Shown here piece after piece: positions 1-8,074 of a stretch of DNA of 64,000 bases. This DNA is from Actinomycetospora straminea (GTDB lineage Bacteria; Actinomycetota; Actinomycetes; Mycobacteriales; Pseudonocardiaceae), in assembly GCF_028737255.1 (NCBI RefSeq), contig NZ_JAQZAN010000022.1:41130-105129 (forward strand). The letters are read 5' to 3'. How positions within the stretch are numbered: the stretch's first letter is position 1; each line of letters opens with the position of its first letter. The translations under genes and the position numbers were made by a program. The notes below the pieces were generated by a model. It worked only from the letters and a program-made list of their open reading frames with translations. It was not told where the DNA came from and made no database searches.

Positions 1-977
1 GCGCGCCGGACGCTGTGATCCTCGCGCCCGCCTTCCCCGACGCCGGGCGCGTCACCCTCGACGGCATCCACTGGCTGCGCGACGGCGACGGGCTCACCCC
101 GGTCGCCGACAGCGAGTTCGCCGGCGACGCCACCTTCGGCTACCGCTCCTCGCGCCTCGCCGCCTGGGTCGCGGAGAAGAGCGGCGGCGCCATCCCGGCC
201 GCCGACGTCGCCGAGGTCGGCATCGAGGAGCTCCGCAGCGGCACGATCACCCTGCCGCGGGCGCGGGTGATCGTCCTCGACGCCGTCGTCGACGACGACC
301 TGCGCGCCGCCGTCCTCGCCCTCCTCGCCGCCGAGCGCGCCGGCGCCCGCCACGTCTACCGCGTCGGGCCGTCGTTCGTCCGCGCCCGCGCCGGCCAGGA
401 CGCGCAGCCGCCGCTCGACGACGCCGAGCTCGCGCAGGCGGTCGGCCGCGGCACGTCCCCCCACGGCCTGCTCGTCGCCGGCTCCCACGTCGGGCGGACG
501 AGCCGCCAGCTCGAGCGCCTCGCCGCCCGCCGCGACCTCGCGCACGTCGAGCTCGACGTCGCGGCCGTGCTCGACGGCGTGCCCCTCGAGGGCGTGGTCA
601 CGGAGGTCCTCGACGGACTGCGGCAGCGCACCACCCTCCTGAGCACCTCCCGCACCCTGGTCACCGGCCGCGACGAGGCCGAGAGCCTGGACATCGCCCG
701 CCGGGTCAGCGCCGCGCTGACCACGGTGGCCGGCCGGGTCGTCGGCGAGAGCGCGCCCGCCTACGTCCTCGCCAAGGGCGGCATCACCTCGTCGGACGTC
801 GCCACCGAGTCCCTGCGCGCCGACCGCGCCTGGGTGCGCGGCTCGATGCTCCCGGGGATCGTGTCGCTCTGGGCGCCGACGAGCGGGCCGCCCCTGGTCG
901 TGTTCCCCGGCAACGTCGGTGACGACGAGGCCCTCGCCGACGTCGTCGACCGCCTCGAGGAGGCCGCATGCGCGTGA
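1..977 (+). CDS. otnK: Four-carbon acid sugar kinase (DUF1537 family), 5' end outside window
   Basis: The reading frame is open through the left edge (frame starts at base 3), so the N-terminal part is missing; about 325 residues of a roughly 420-residue family are visible. The visible part holds the C-terminal nucleotide-binding half, with a SHVG stretch and a LAKGGITSSDVA segment characteristic of DUF1537 kinases. Family members phosphorylate 3-oxo-tetronate or tetronates at O4. The stop overlaps the next gene's start by 10 bp, so the two are cotranscribed; the D-erythronate dehydrogenase-like neighbour favours an OtnK role over D-threonate kinase. The exact substrate is an inference. Confidence 0.8.
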   Translation, partial: APDAVILAPAFPDAGRVTLDGIHWLRDGDGLTPVADSEFAGDATFGYRSSRLAAWVAEKSGGAIPAADVAEVGIEELRSGTITLPRARVIVLDAVVDDDLRAAVLALLAAERAGARHVYRVGPSFVRARAGQDAQPPLDDAELAQAVGRGTSPHGLLVAGSHVGRTSRQLERLAARRDLAHVELDVAAVLDGVPLEGVVTEVLDGLRQRTTLLSTSRTLVTGRDEAESLDIARRVSAALTTVAGRVVGESAPAYVLAKGGITSSDVATESLRADRAWVRGSMLPGIVSLWAPTSGPPLVVFPGNVGDDEALADVVDRLEEAACA

Positions 978-1927
978 TCGTCACCGGTGGGTCGGGGTTC
1001 CTCGGGACGCTGCTGTGCCGCCGGCTGCTCGCCGGCCCGGTCGGGATCGGCGGCGCGGCGCCCGCCGATGTCGAGCGGCTGGTCGTCGTCGACCTCGTCC
1101 CGCCCGCCGACGACGTCGCCGCCGACCCGCGCGTCGAGCACGTGCAGGGCGAGCTCAGCCGCACCCTCGGCGAGGAGGCCGACGCCGTCTTCCACCTCGC
1201 GGGCGTGGTCAGCGGCGCCGCCGAGGCCGACTTCGACGCCGGCATGCACACCAACCTCGACGGCACCCGCGCCGTTCTCGAGTACGCCCGCGGCCACGCG
1301 ACGCCGCCGGTGCTGGTGTTCACCAGCTCGCTCGCGGTGTTCGGCAGCGACCCGGCGATCGGGCCGGTCGGCACCGTCGACGACGACACGCTCCCGCGCC
1401 CGCAGTCGAGCTACGGGATCCAGAAGTTCATCGGCGAGCAGCTCGTCGCCGACTACACCCGCAAGGGCTTCGTGCGGGGCCGCTCGGTGCGGCTGATGAC
1501 CGTCTCGGTGCGCCCCGGCCGTCCCAACGCCGCGGCGTCGAGCTTCCTGTCGGGCATCGTCCGGGAGCCGCTCGCGGGCGAGCGCGCCGTCTGCCCCGCG
1601 CCCCCCGACATGGCCGTCGCGCTGTCGTCACCGCCGCGCACCCTCGACGGCATCCTGCGCGCCGCCGAGGTCGACGACGCCACCTGGGGCAGCCGCACCG
1701 CGATGAACCTCCCCGCGCTGACGACCACCCCGCGGGAGATGCTCGCCGCCCTCGACCGCGTCGCCGGGCCCGGCACCAGCGACCTCGTCGACTGGGTCGA
1801 GGACCCGGCGGTCGTCGCGGTCGTCGGCAGCTGGCCCGACCGCTTCGAGACCCCCCGCGCCCGCGCCCTCGGGCTCACCGCCGACGCCTCCTACGACGAC
1901 GTCGTCCGCGCCTACCTCCAGGGCTGA
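968..1927 (+). CDS. denD: D-erythronate dehydrogenase-like NAD-dependent epimerase/dehydratase family protein
   Basis: A 319-residue extended SDR. The N-terminus carries the Rossmann motif TGGSGFLG (residues 6-13), and a SSYGIQKFIGEQL stretch supplies the YxxxK catalytic pair. DenD-type members oxidise D-erythronate to 2-oxo-tetronate, upstream of the kinase encoded just before it. The ATG overlaps the kinase gene by 10 bp, suggesting translational coupling. The isomerase (OtnI) and decarboxylase (OtnC) of the pathway are not in the window and would be expected to the left if the pathway is complete. Substrate is inferred from the pairing, not from active-site evidence. Confidence 0.7.
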   Translation: MRVIVTGGSGFLGTLLCRRLLAGPVGIGGAAPADVERLVVVDLVPPADDVAADPRVEHVQGELSRTLGEEADAVFHLAGVVSGAAEADFDAGMHTNLDGTRAVLEYARGHATPPVLVFTSSLAVFGSDPAIGPVGTVDDDTLPRPQSSYGIQKFIGEQLVADYTRKGFVRGRSVRLMTVSVRPGRPNAAASSFLSGIVREPLAGERAVCPAPPDMAVALSSPPRTLDGILRAAEVDDATWGSRTAMNLPALTTTPREMLAALDRVAGPGTSDLVDWVEDPAVVAVVGSWPDRFETPRARALGLTADASYDDVVRAYLQG

Positions 1928-1974
1928 CCTGCGGGATCAGCACGGACGACGTCGCCGGGGACGGGGAGCCCGTC

Positions 1975-3228
1975 TCAGGCGCGCGCGATCGGCACGCCCT
2001 GGCCCGGATCGATCGTCGTGGGCCCGTCCTTGCCGGGCTTGACGTCGAAGTCGAAGATCCCGGTCGGGAGGTAGACCGTCGAGCAGGAGTTCGGGATGTC
2101 GACGACACCCGACAGTCGGCCCTCGATCGGGGCCGCGCCCAGGATCATGTAGGCCTGGATCGGCGAGTAGCCGAAGGTCGTCAGGTAGTCGATCGCGTGC
2201 AGGCAGGCCCGCTGGTACGACAGGTGCGAGTCGAGGTAGCGCTGCTCGCCGTCGAGGGTCACCGACGTCCCGGAGAAGGCGATCCACTCGCTGTACTGCG
2301 GGTCGGTGTTGCCCGGGACGAAGATCGCGTTCTCGGAGACCCCGTAGGTCTGCATCCCGCCCTTGATCAGGTCGACGTGCAGGTCGATGAACCCGCCCAT
2401 CTCGATGGCGCCGCAGAACGTGATCTCGCCGTCGCCCTGGGAGAAGTGCAGGTCGCCCATCGACAGGTTCGCGCCGTCGACGAACACCGGGTAGAAGACG
2501 CGGCTGCCCTTGGTGAAGTTCTTGATGTCCTGGTTGCCGCCGTTCTCGCGCGGCGGCGCGGTGCGGGCGGCCTCGTGGCGGGCCCGCTCGAAGTCGTCGC
2601 CCGTCAGCGACCCGAGGATCGCCGCTTCGGGCTGGGGCGGCAGGGCCAGCGGCGGCACCCGCTGCGGGTCCGTGTCGATGAGGGCCTGCTCGCGGGCGTT
2701 CCACTTGCCCAGCAGGTCGTGCGACGGCGCCGTCCCCATGAGGCCCGGGTGGACGATGCCGGTGAACTCGACGTGCGGGACGTGGCGCGAGGTGGCCTTG
2801 CCGCCGCGGAAGTCCCAGATGACCTTGTAGGCGTCCGGGAAGTGGTCGGTGAGGAAGCCGCCGCCGTTGGTCTTGGCGAAGACGCCGGTGTAGCCCCAGC
2901 CCTGGCCGGCCAGCGGGCCGGAGTCCTCCTGCGGGATCGGGCCGACGTCGAGGATGTCGACGATCAGCAGGTCGCCGGGCTGCGCGCCCTCGACCGCGAT
3001 CGGGCCGGAGAGCACGTGCACGTTGTTGAGCGGGGCGTGGAGGATGTCGTCGGCCGAGTCGTCGTTGACGATCGCGCCGTCGAACCACTCCCGGCAGTCG
3101 ACCCGGAACACGTCGCCGGGCTTGACGTGCACCTGCGCGGGCACGTCCGGATGCCACCGGTTGTGGCCGACGATCTGCTGCTCGGTGAACTTCTTGCTGC
3201 TGTCGAGCGGGAAGACCTTCTTCGGCAT
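1975..3228 (-). CDS. fmdA: Formamidase (acetamidase/formamidase family)
   Basis: A 417-residue protein of the usual FmdA length, hydrolysing formamide (and possibly short amides) to formate and ammonia in the cytoplasm. It starts MPKKVFPLDSSKKF and contains family-typical stretches such as HNRWHPD, HVEFTGIVHPG, SQGDGEITFCGAIEMGG and a late GYSPIQAYMILGAAPIEG. The ATG is preceded by GAGGAGAG. It is the last gene of a minus-strand group with the amide channel 25 bp upstream and an FmdB-type zinc ribbon further upstream, a standard formamide utilisation arrangement. Confidence 0.92.
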   Translation of the reverse strand: MPKKVFPLDSSKKFTEQQIVGHNRWHPDVPAQVHVKPGDVFRVDCREWFDGAIVNDDSADDILHAPLNNVHVLSGPIAVEGAQPGDLLIVDILDVGPIPQEDSGPLAGQGWGYTGVFAKTNGGGFLTDHFPDAYKVIWDFRGGKATSRHVPHVEFTGIVHPGLMGTAPSHDLLGKWNAREQALIDTDPQRVPPLALPPQPEAAILGSLTGDDFERARHEAARTAPPRENGGNQDIKNFTKGSRVFYPVFVDGANLSMGDLHFSQGDGEITFCGAIEMGGFIDLHVDLIKGGMQTYGVSENAIFVPGNTDPQYSEWIAFSGTSVTLDGEQRYLDSHLSYQRACLHAIDYLTTFGYSPIQAYMILGAAPIEGRLSGVVDIPNSCSTVYLPTGIFDFDVKPGKDGPTTIDPGQGVPIARA

Positions 3229-3253
3229 CGCTCTCTCCTCGGGACGCGGGGGT

Positions 3254-3892
3254 TCAGGCGGGGACGTGCTCGCCGGCGGGGGCGGGCGTGGGCGGTGCGG
3301 ACCGCTGCCGGCGCGCCCACGGGACGAGGGCGGCGTAGACGACGACCCCGAAGATCGCGAGGCCGATGGCCAGCGGGACGCCGATCTCGGCGTAGACGCC
3401 GGTCAGGAGCAGGAGCGCGGGGATCCAGGCGGTCACCCACCCCTGGATGGCGCAGACCGCGCCGGTGTAGCGCCCGATCCCGTCGCGCCGGCGGCCCAGC
3501 AGCACGAAGAAGAGCGACCACAGGAACGCCCAGTGCAGCCAGATGACGCCGAAGGCCGGGTCGGCGAAGCGGGTGAAGTTCAGGACGGAGAAGACGAGCG
3601 CGGTGATCGCGACGAACAGGCAGAAGTAGCCGAGCCCGGTGCCGTCGAGGTCCCAGGTGAGGTTCACCGCGACGTAGAGGTAGGTGAACGAGAACAGGAA
3701 CAGGCCGGACGCCGCCAGGACGACGTCGGCGTCACCGTCCGCCGTGAAGATCAGGTACAGCGGCGTGATGATCTGCAGCCCGCCGACGAAGAAGTTCATC
3801 GGTGCGGCCGAACGGGCGTCGATCCACCCCAGCAGCATGACGCCGTTGATGAACAGCACGGCGCCGACGAAGAGCAGGCCGACGCTAGCCAC
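3254..3892 (-). CDS. amiS: AmiS/UreI family amide/urea channel
   Basis: A 212-residue integral membrane protein with about six hydrophobic segments, matching the length and pattern of AmiS/UreI proteins that let short amides or urea cross the membrane. The first segment begins directly after the GTG start (ASVGLLFVGAVLFING), and an LHWAFLWSLFFVLLG segment lies in the middle. It is 25 bp upstream of the formamidase gene on the same strand, so it most likely admits formamide for that enzyme. The C-terminus is short and basic (WARRQR). Confidence 0.85.
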   Translation of the reverse strand: MASVGLLFVGAVLFINGVMLLGWIDARSAAPMNFFVGGLQIITPLYLIFTADGDADVVLAASGLFLFSFTYLYVAVNLTWDLDGTGLGYFCLFVAITALVFSVLNFTRFADPAFGVIWLHWAFLWSLFFVLLGRRRDGIGRYTGAVCAIQGWVTAWIPALLLLTGVYAEIGVPLAIGLAIFGVVVYAALVPWARRQRSAPPTPAPAGEHVPA

Positions 3893-4006
3893 GGGAGGGC
3901 GCCGGTGGAGGTCGCAGCACGGGGACGTCCTTCCTGTCGTGGATCCGCCCGGGTGCGGGCAGGTGGCGTCGACGGCCCCGGGACGACCAGGGCGGGCGAG
4001 GTGCGG

Positions 4007-4288
4007 TCAGGGGCGCGGCAGCGCCGCGGTGCGGGGGTCGAGGGGGCGGGACGGCCCGACGGGCCGGGGCGGCGGCGCGCTGACGACGGCGGGCTCGGTG
4101 CGCGAGGCCTCGGCGCGGTCGATCGCCGCGACCTTCCCGCGGTCGGCGAGCGCGAGCCGCGGCGCCGTGATCATCTTGGCGGCGTCGGCGCCGCAGGTCG
4201 GGCACGGGACGACCGCGGGCGCGGCGCCCATCGGCCGCATCACGTCCACCGGACCGTCCGCACCGCAGCGGTAGGCGTAGAGCGGCAT
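4007..4288 (-). CDS. fmdB: FmdB-type zinc ribbon protein
   Basis: A 93-residue protein starting MPLYAYRC, the signature opening of FmdB zinc ribbons, followed by a CPTCG knuckle near residue 30. The usual first CxxC is reduced here to CGAD, so one zinc ligand is missing or replaced. The C-terminal half is low-complexity Pro/Arg/Ala. FmdB is associated with formamidase expression in Methylophilus, and here the gene sits between the palindromic operator (4347-4360) and amiS-fmdA. About 115 bp separate it from amiS, so an internal promoter is possible. Confidence 0.78.
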   Translation of the reverse strand: MPLYAYRCGADGPVDVMRPMGAAPAVVPCPTCGADAAKMITAPRLALADRGKVAAIDRAEASRTEPAVVSAPPPRPVGPSRPLDPRTAALPRP

Positions 4289-4346
4289 CGCCGCACCCCC
4301 CTTCGTCGAGGCCTCGGCGGTGAGGCGATGTCCTTCGCAGGAATTT

Positions 4347-4360
4347 GTTTCCTAGGAAAC
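4347..4360. promoter_or_regulatory. 14-bp perfect palindrome, candidate operator of the fmdB-amiS-fmdA group
   Basis: The bases GTTTCCTAGGAAAC are perfectly self-complementary and lie in a markedly AT-rich patch 59 bp upstream of the fmdB start. A second overlapping dyad GGAA-N5-TTCC covers 4340-4352. The position between the AmiC-like gene and fmdB suits an operator controlling formamide genes; the binding protein is unknown. Confidence 0.55.
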
Positions 4361-4388
4361 TAGCGACGCCCCGGTCGGGCGTCAACAC

Positions 4389-5465
4389 TCAGAGCTGCTG
4401 CACGACGTCCCAGGTCAGGCCGTCGGCGACGGCGAGGAAGACCCGCTGGCGCAGGTGCCGGTCGCGGAGCTCGACCGTGCCGCGCGGGCTCTCGTACGCC
4501 AGGCCGTCGGCCACCGACATCATGGCCGGCACCTGCGTCGACCCGGCCCGGCGCATCAGCTCGGTGAGCAGCCGGACGCCCTCGTAGCAGGACTCGCCGA
4601 GGCTGTTGAGCACCGGCGCGTCGTCGCCGAACTCGCGGAAGTAGGTGGCGGCGAACTCCAGCCCGGAGCTCGTCGCGAGGTCCTCGAAGTAGCCCGCCGA
4701 GGTCATGAGCCCGCGGGTGCTCTCCGACCCGGAGGCGAGCAGGACGTTCTCCTCGATGAGTGAGCTGAACCGCAGGATGTCCCGGTCGAGGCCCGCCGCG
4801 GCGAAGGCCCGGTTGAAGGCGACGGCGTCGTCGCCGATGAGGAGCATCAGCACCGCGTCGCAGCCGCTGGCCTCGACGCGGCCGAGCACCCCCGAGAAGT
4901 CGGAGGTGCCGAGCGGCACGAACATCTCGTCGCAGACGGTGCCGCCGATCCGGCGCAGGTAGCGCGCCGCGGTCGTCGCCGAGCGCCGTGGCCAGACGTA
5001 GTCGTCGCCGACGATCGTCCAGCGCTGGACGCCGGCCGTCCCCGCGAACCAGTCGAGCGTCGGCCCGAGCTGGAGATCCGGGGTCTCGCCGGTGAGGAAC
5101 AGGCCCGGCCGGTCCTCGCCGCCCTCGTAGAGCGCGGTGTAGGCGTACGGGACGCGGCCGTGGATGCGCGGGGCGACCGCCTCGCGGACCGCCGAGATGT
5201 GCCAGCCCGTGACGGCCTGGACCGCGCCGGCGCTGACCAGCGCGTCGACCTCGATCGCCACCTCCTCCGGGCTGCGGCCCCCGTCGACCGGCACGAGGTT
5301 CAGCTCCCGGCCGAGCACCCCGCCGTCGGCGTTGATCTCCTGTACGGCGAGCGCGGCACAGCTCTCGCACGACGGCCCGAAGATCCCGGCGGGGCCCTGC
5401 AACGGGATCACGAGGGCCATGTCCAGCACGTCGCGTCCGCGCGCGCGGGACAGCGACTCGGCCAT
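4389..5465 (-). CDS. AmiC/FmdD-like amide-binding protein without signal peptide
   Basis: A 358-residue type I periplasmic-binding-protein fold of the branched-chain amino acid/amide group (VIPLQGPAGIFGPSCESCAALAVQEINADGG near the start, then an alternating lobe pattern). The N-terminus MAESLSRARGRDV has no signal peptide or lipobox, unlike transporter-binding proteins. That fits the cytoplasmic amide sensor AmiC, which regulates amidase genes by contacting a partner protein. It lies immediately upstream of the palindrome and fmdB-amiS-fmdA on the same strand, and no ABC permease or ATPase gene is nearby. The sensor role is an inference. Confidence 0.75.
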   Translation of the reverse strand: MAESLSRARGRDVLDMALVIPLQGPAGIFGPSCESCAALAVQEINADGGVLGRELNLVPVDGGRSPEEVAIEVDALVSAGAVQAVTGWHISAVREAVAPRIHGRVPYAYTALYEGGEDRPGLFLTGETPDLQLGPTLDWFAGTAGVQRWTIVGDDYVWPRRSATTAARYLRRIGGTVCDEMFVPLGTSDFSGVLGRVEASGCDAVLMLLIGDDAVAFNRAFAAAGLDRDILRFSSLIEENVLLASGSESTRGLMTSAGYFEDLATSSGLEFAATYFREFGDDAPVLNSLGESCYEGVRLLTELMRRAGSTQVPAMMSVADGLAYESPRGTVELRDRHLRQRVFLAVADGLTWDVVQQL

Positions 5466-5553
5466 GAGGAGACGCTAGCGACCGAGACCGCGGGCGGAGC
5501 TGCTCCGATCGGACGAGCCGCGCACGCCTCCCCGGCGGGACCGGTTCCGCGGC

Positions 5554-5559
5554 TACGAT
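5554..5559 (+). promoter_or_regulatory. -10-like hexamer for a leaderless marR transcript
   Basis: TACGAT sits 6 bases before the GTG start of the MarR gene, so transcription would begin at or beside the start codon. No convincing ribosome-binding site is visible, consistent with leaderless translation, which is common in actinobacteria. Confidence 0.4.
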
Positions 5560-5565
5560 CGCACC

Positions 5566-6045
5566 GTGTCGACCAGCGCGGGACGGGCCACCGACGAGGG
5601 CGACGACGCCCTCCGGTTGCTCTCGCTCGTCGAGCGCACCCTCACCGGGCGGCTCGAGGAGGCGCTGCGCGGCTGCGGCTCGAGCCTCGACCAGTGGCGG
5701 ATCCTCAGCCTGCTCGCCGAGCGGGGCGGCTGCCCCATGAACGTGGTCGCCGACCACGTGCTCCTGCTGGCACCCAAGCTCAGCAAGCTGGTCGACCGCA
5801 TGGTGTCGGCGAACCTCGTCCTGCGCCGCCGCGACCACGAGGATCGCCGGCGCGTGCTCATCGTCGTCTCCCCCCGCGGCCGGCAGGCCCTGGCGGAGTG
5901 GGACGCGGCGACCGCCGACGTCCGGGGCCAGTTCCGGGAGGTCCTGGGCGCGGACGCCGAGCACTTCGACGCGCTGCTGCGGCGCCTGCAGCAGGGCCTG
6001 ACCCCGGCCCGCGTCGGCGAGCTCGAGGCGCCCGTCCAGGCCTGA
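5566..6045 (+). CDS. MarR family transcriptional regulator
   Basis: A 159-residue protein with the winged-helix core of MarR proteins: an LDQWRILSLLAE recognition region, a helix-turn-helix around residues 60-85 (VADHVLLLAPKLSKLVDRM) and the wing with RRRDHEDRRRVLIVVS. It is transcribed divergently from the AmiC-like gene across 100 bp, so it may control that gene or the formamide operon, or itself only. The GTG start is preferred because of the -10-like hexamer just upstream. Confidence 0.85.
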   Translation: MSTSAGRATDEGDDALRLLSLVERTLTGRLEEALRGCGSSLDQWRILSLLAERGGCPMNVVADHVLLLAPKLSKLVDRMVSANLVLRRRDHEDRRRVLIVVSPRGRQALAEWDAATADVRGQFREVLGADAEHFDALLRRLQQGLTPARVGELEAPVQA

Positions 6046-6048
6046 CGG

Positions 6049-6429
6049 TCAGCAGCTCGCGGCGTACCGGTCGCCGTCGGGGACGGCCGTGGCGATGACG
6101 GCGTCCAGCCCCTCCCGGGCGGCGGCGAGCTCGTCGATCATGGCGGTGATCCGGTCGCGCTCGCGGTGCAGGTCGTCGAGCAGCTCCGGGCAGCTCGCCA
6201 CGAGCCGCGGGCCGTCGGCGCCCATGCAGGGCAGGAGCTCGGCGATGGTGGCCGTCGAGAGTCCGGCGGCGAGCAGGGTGCGCACGTGGTGGACGACGTC
6301 GACGTCCGCCTCGGCGTACTCCCGGTAGCCCGACGCCGCCCGCCGCGGGCGCAGGAGGCCCTGCTCCTCGTAGTAGCGCAGGAGCCGGGGTGCCACCCCG
6401 ACCCGGCGCGCCAGCTCCCCGATCCGCAC
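6049..6429 (-). CDS. MerR family transcriptional regulator
   Basis: A 126-residue protein starting MRIGELARRVGVAPRLLRYYEEQGLLRPRR in essence, the classical MerR winged helix-turn-helix, followed by a dimerisation helix. Two or three cysteines (CMG near 82, CPEL near 93 and a C-terminal Cys) could be sensory but are not arranged as in known metal sensors. It is divergent from an oxidoreductase gene with 57 bp between starts, and the intergenic region has the overlong promoter spacer with a central dyad that MerR proteins act on. Confidence 0.88.
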   Translation of the reverse strand: MRIGELARRVGVAPRLLRYYEEQGLLRPRRAASGYREYAEADVDVVHHVRTLLAAGLSTATIAELLPCMGADGPRLVASCPELLDDLHRERDRITAMIDELAAAREGLDAVIATAVPDGDRYAASC

Positions 6430-6446
6430 GCCGCCGACCTCCGGGC

Positions 6447-6478
6447 TTGACCTTCACACCGGTGTCAGACTTTAGCGT
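6447..6478 (+). promoter_or_regulatory. MerR-type promoter with long spacer and central dyad
   Basis: TTGACC (6447-6452) and TAGCGT (6473-6478) are separated by 20 bp, longer than the usual 17, with the 10-bp palindrome ACACCGGTGT (6456-6465) inside the spacer. This is the architecture that MerR regulators activate by untwisting DNA. The oxidoreductase ATG follows 8 bases after the -10, implying a very short or absent leader. Confidence 0.6.
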
Positions 6479-6486
6479 CCCGGGTC

Positions 6487-7392
6487 ATGGAGCACGACGT
6501 CGTCACCGTCCTGGGCCTCGGCGCGATGGGCACCGCCCTCGCCCGCGCCCTCCTCGTCGCCGGACACCCCGTCACCGTCTGGAACCGCACGCCCGCCCGC
6601 GCCGACGCGCTGGTCGGCGAGGGCGCCCGCCCGGCGCCCGACCCCGCGAGCGCCGTCGCCGCGAGCCCGCTCACCATCGTCTGCCTGCTCGACCACGCCG
6701 CCGTGCGCACCGTCCTCGACGGGGTCGACCTCGCCGGCACCACGCTGGTCAACCTCACCTCGGGGACGCCCGAGCACGCCCGCGCCACCGCCGCGTGGCT
6801 CGCCGAGCGGGGCGCCGAGGTGCTGGCCGGGACGATCATGGTGCCGACCCCGCTCGTCGGCCCCGAGGAGGGCCTGGTCCTCTACAGCGGGTCGGCCGCG
6901 GTGCACGAGCGGCACCGCACGACGCTCGAGGCGCTCGGGCGCACCGAGCTCCTCGGCGACGACCCCGGGCGCGCCGCCCTGTTCGACCTCGGGATGCTCG
7001 ACGTCTTCTTCGCCGGCCTCGCGTCGTTCCTGCACGCCGCGGCCGTGGTGGGCCGCGACGGCGTCCCGGCCGGCGAGTTCGTGCGCTACGCCGAGGAGGT
7101 CGTCGCGATCCTGCCCGCCACCTTCCGCGGGCTGGCGAAGGACGTCGACGCCGGGACCCACCCCGGCGACGAGGACAACCTCGTCATGGACGCCGCCGCC
7201 CTCGCCCACATCGTCGCGACGAGCCGGGCGCGGGGCGTCGACCCGGCGCTGCCGGAGCTGGTCCACGGGCTGGCGCGCCGCGCGATCGACCGCGGCCACG
7301 GCGGCGACGGGTTCTCGCGGGTGGTCGACGAGCTCAGGTCGCCGCGTCGTCCGGGTGCCGCGGCCGGCCCCGCAGGCGCCGCCGCACGTTGA
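6487..7392 (+). CDS. NAD(P)-dependent oxidoreductase, imine reductase/6-phosphogluconate dehydrogenase-like
   Basis: A 301-residue protein with an N-terminal Rossmann fold (VLGLGAMGTALARALL, residues 6-21, GxGxxG) and a VWNRTPARADAL stretch whose Arg favours NADP. The all-alpha C-terminal half resembles imine reductases and beta-hydroxyacid dehydrogenases (LFDLGMLDVFFAGLASFLHAAAVV). It is divergent from a MerR gene and likely its target. Its 3' end overlaps the convergent phosphatidyltransferase gene by about 59 bp. The substrate cannot be named. Confidence 0.8.
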   Translation: MEHDVVTVLGLGAMGTALARALLVAGHPVTVWNRTPARADALVGEGARPAPDPASAVAASPLTIVCLLDHAAVRTVLDGVDLAGTTLVNLTSGTPEHARATAAWLAERGAEVLAGTIMVPTPLVGPEEGLVLYSGSAAVHERHRTTLEALGRTELLGDDPGRAALFDLGMLDVFFAGLASFLHAAAVVGRDGVPAGEFVRYAEEVVAILPATFRGLAKDVDAGTHPGDEDNLVMDAAALAHIVATSRARGVDPALPELVHGLARRAIDRGHGGDGFSRVVDELRSPRRPGAAAGPAGAAAR

Positions 7393-8026
7393 CCACCAGC
7401 TGCGTCGTCGCGAGCAGGGCCAGCAGCGCCCACAGCGACGCGGCGACGGTCACCACGAGCCCGGCGACCGACGGCACGATGCCCGCGACCGCGAGCGCGA
7501 CGCCGCCGAGGACCAGCCGGCTGGGCCGCTCGGCGACGGTCACGACGCCGATCTCAGCCATGCCCGCCGCGCTCGCGCTCGACCGGATCGACTCGTCGAG
7601 CACGGTGAGGACCGCGGCCGCGGCGCACACCGGTCCGGGCGCGCCGAGCAGCCACAGGGCGGTGACCATGCCGACGTCGCCGACGCGGTCGACGATCTGG
7701 TCGAGCACCCGGCCCCACGCCGTGGCGGCGCCGGTGAGCTCGGCGACCGCCCCGTCCACGCCGTCGAGCAGCGCCACGACCACGACGAGCCCGGCCGCGA
7801 GCAGCGCCCACCGCCCGCCGAGGGCGGCGACGCCGGCGATCGCGACCGCCCCGATCCCGCCCACGCCCGTCACCCACGACGGGGGCACCCCGCGGCGGGC
7901 GAGCGGCGCGGCGAGGACGTGGGACACCCGCAGCCACAGGCGTGCCGGCCGGGAGCCGGCCACGTCGTAGTCCCCGTGCGCCCGCGACCAGCGCGCGACG
8001 TAGTCCTCGTGGTCGTCCACGTCCAC
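7334..8026 (-). CDS. CDP-alcohol phosphatidyltransferase family protein
   Basis: A 230-residue membrane protein with several hydrophobic helices. The family signature appears as D88-x2-D91-G92-x2-A95 followed by G105-x3-D109-x3-D113, so all four metal-binding Asp residues are present. The Arg that normally follows the Ala is Glu96 here. Such enzymes move a phosphoalcohol from CDP to an acceptor during phospholipid or inositol-lipid synthesis; the acceptor is not predictable. It starts with GTG and is convergent with, and overlaps, the preceding oxidoreductase gene. Confidence 0.82.
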   Translation of the reverse strand: MDVDDHEDYVARWSRAHGDYDVAGSRPARLWLRVSHVLAAPLARRGVPPSWVTGVGGIGAVAIAGVAALGGRWALLAAGLVVVVALLDGVDGAVAELTGAATAWGRVLDQIVDRVGDVGMVTALWLLGAPGPVCAAAAVLTVLDESIRSSASAAGMAEIGVVTVAERPSRLVLGGVALAVAGIVPSVAGLVVTVAASLWALLALLATTQLVVNVRRRLRGRPRHPDDAAT

Positions 8027-8074
8027 CCGAACCCCCCGGCCGACGGTCGACAGGTCCGAACAGCCTACTGGCGA

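Noticed and set aside
919..3546. Very long Arg/Pro-rich open frames opposite or out of frame with clear genes (for example 919-3546, 10060-12900, 51682-54963)
   Set aside because: These follow from the high GC content; their translations are low-complexity Arg/Pro/Ala/Gly and the opposing frames contain recognisable enzymes.
4389..5465. ABC importer substrate-binding protein for formamide
   Set aside because: No signal peptide or lipobox and no permease or ATPase genes nearby; an AmiC-like cytoplasmic sensor fits better.
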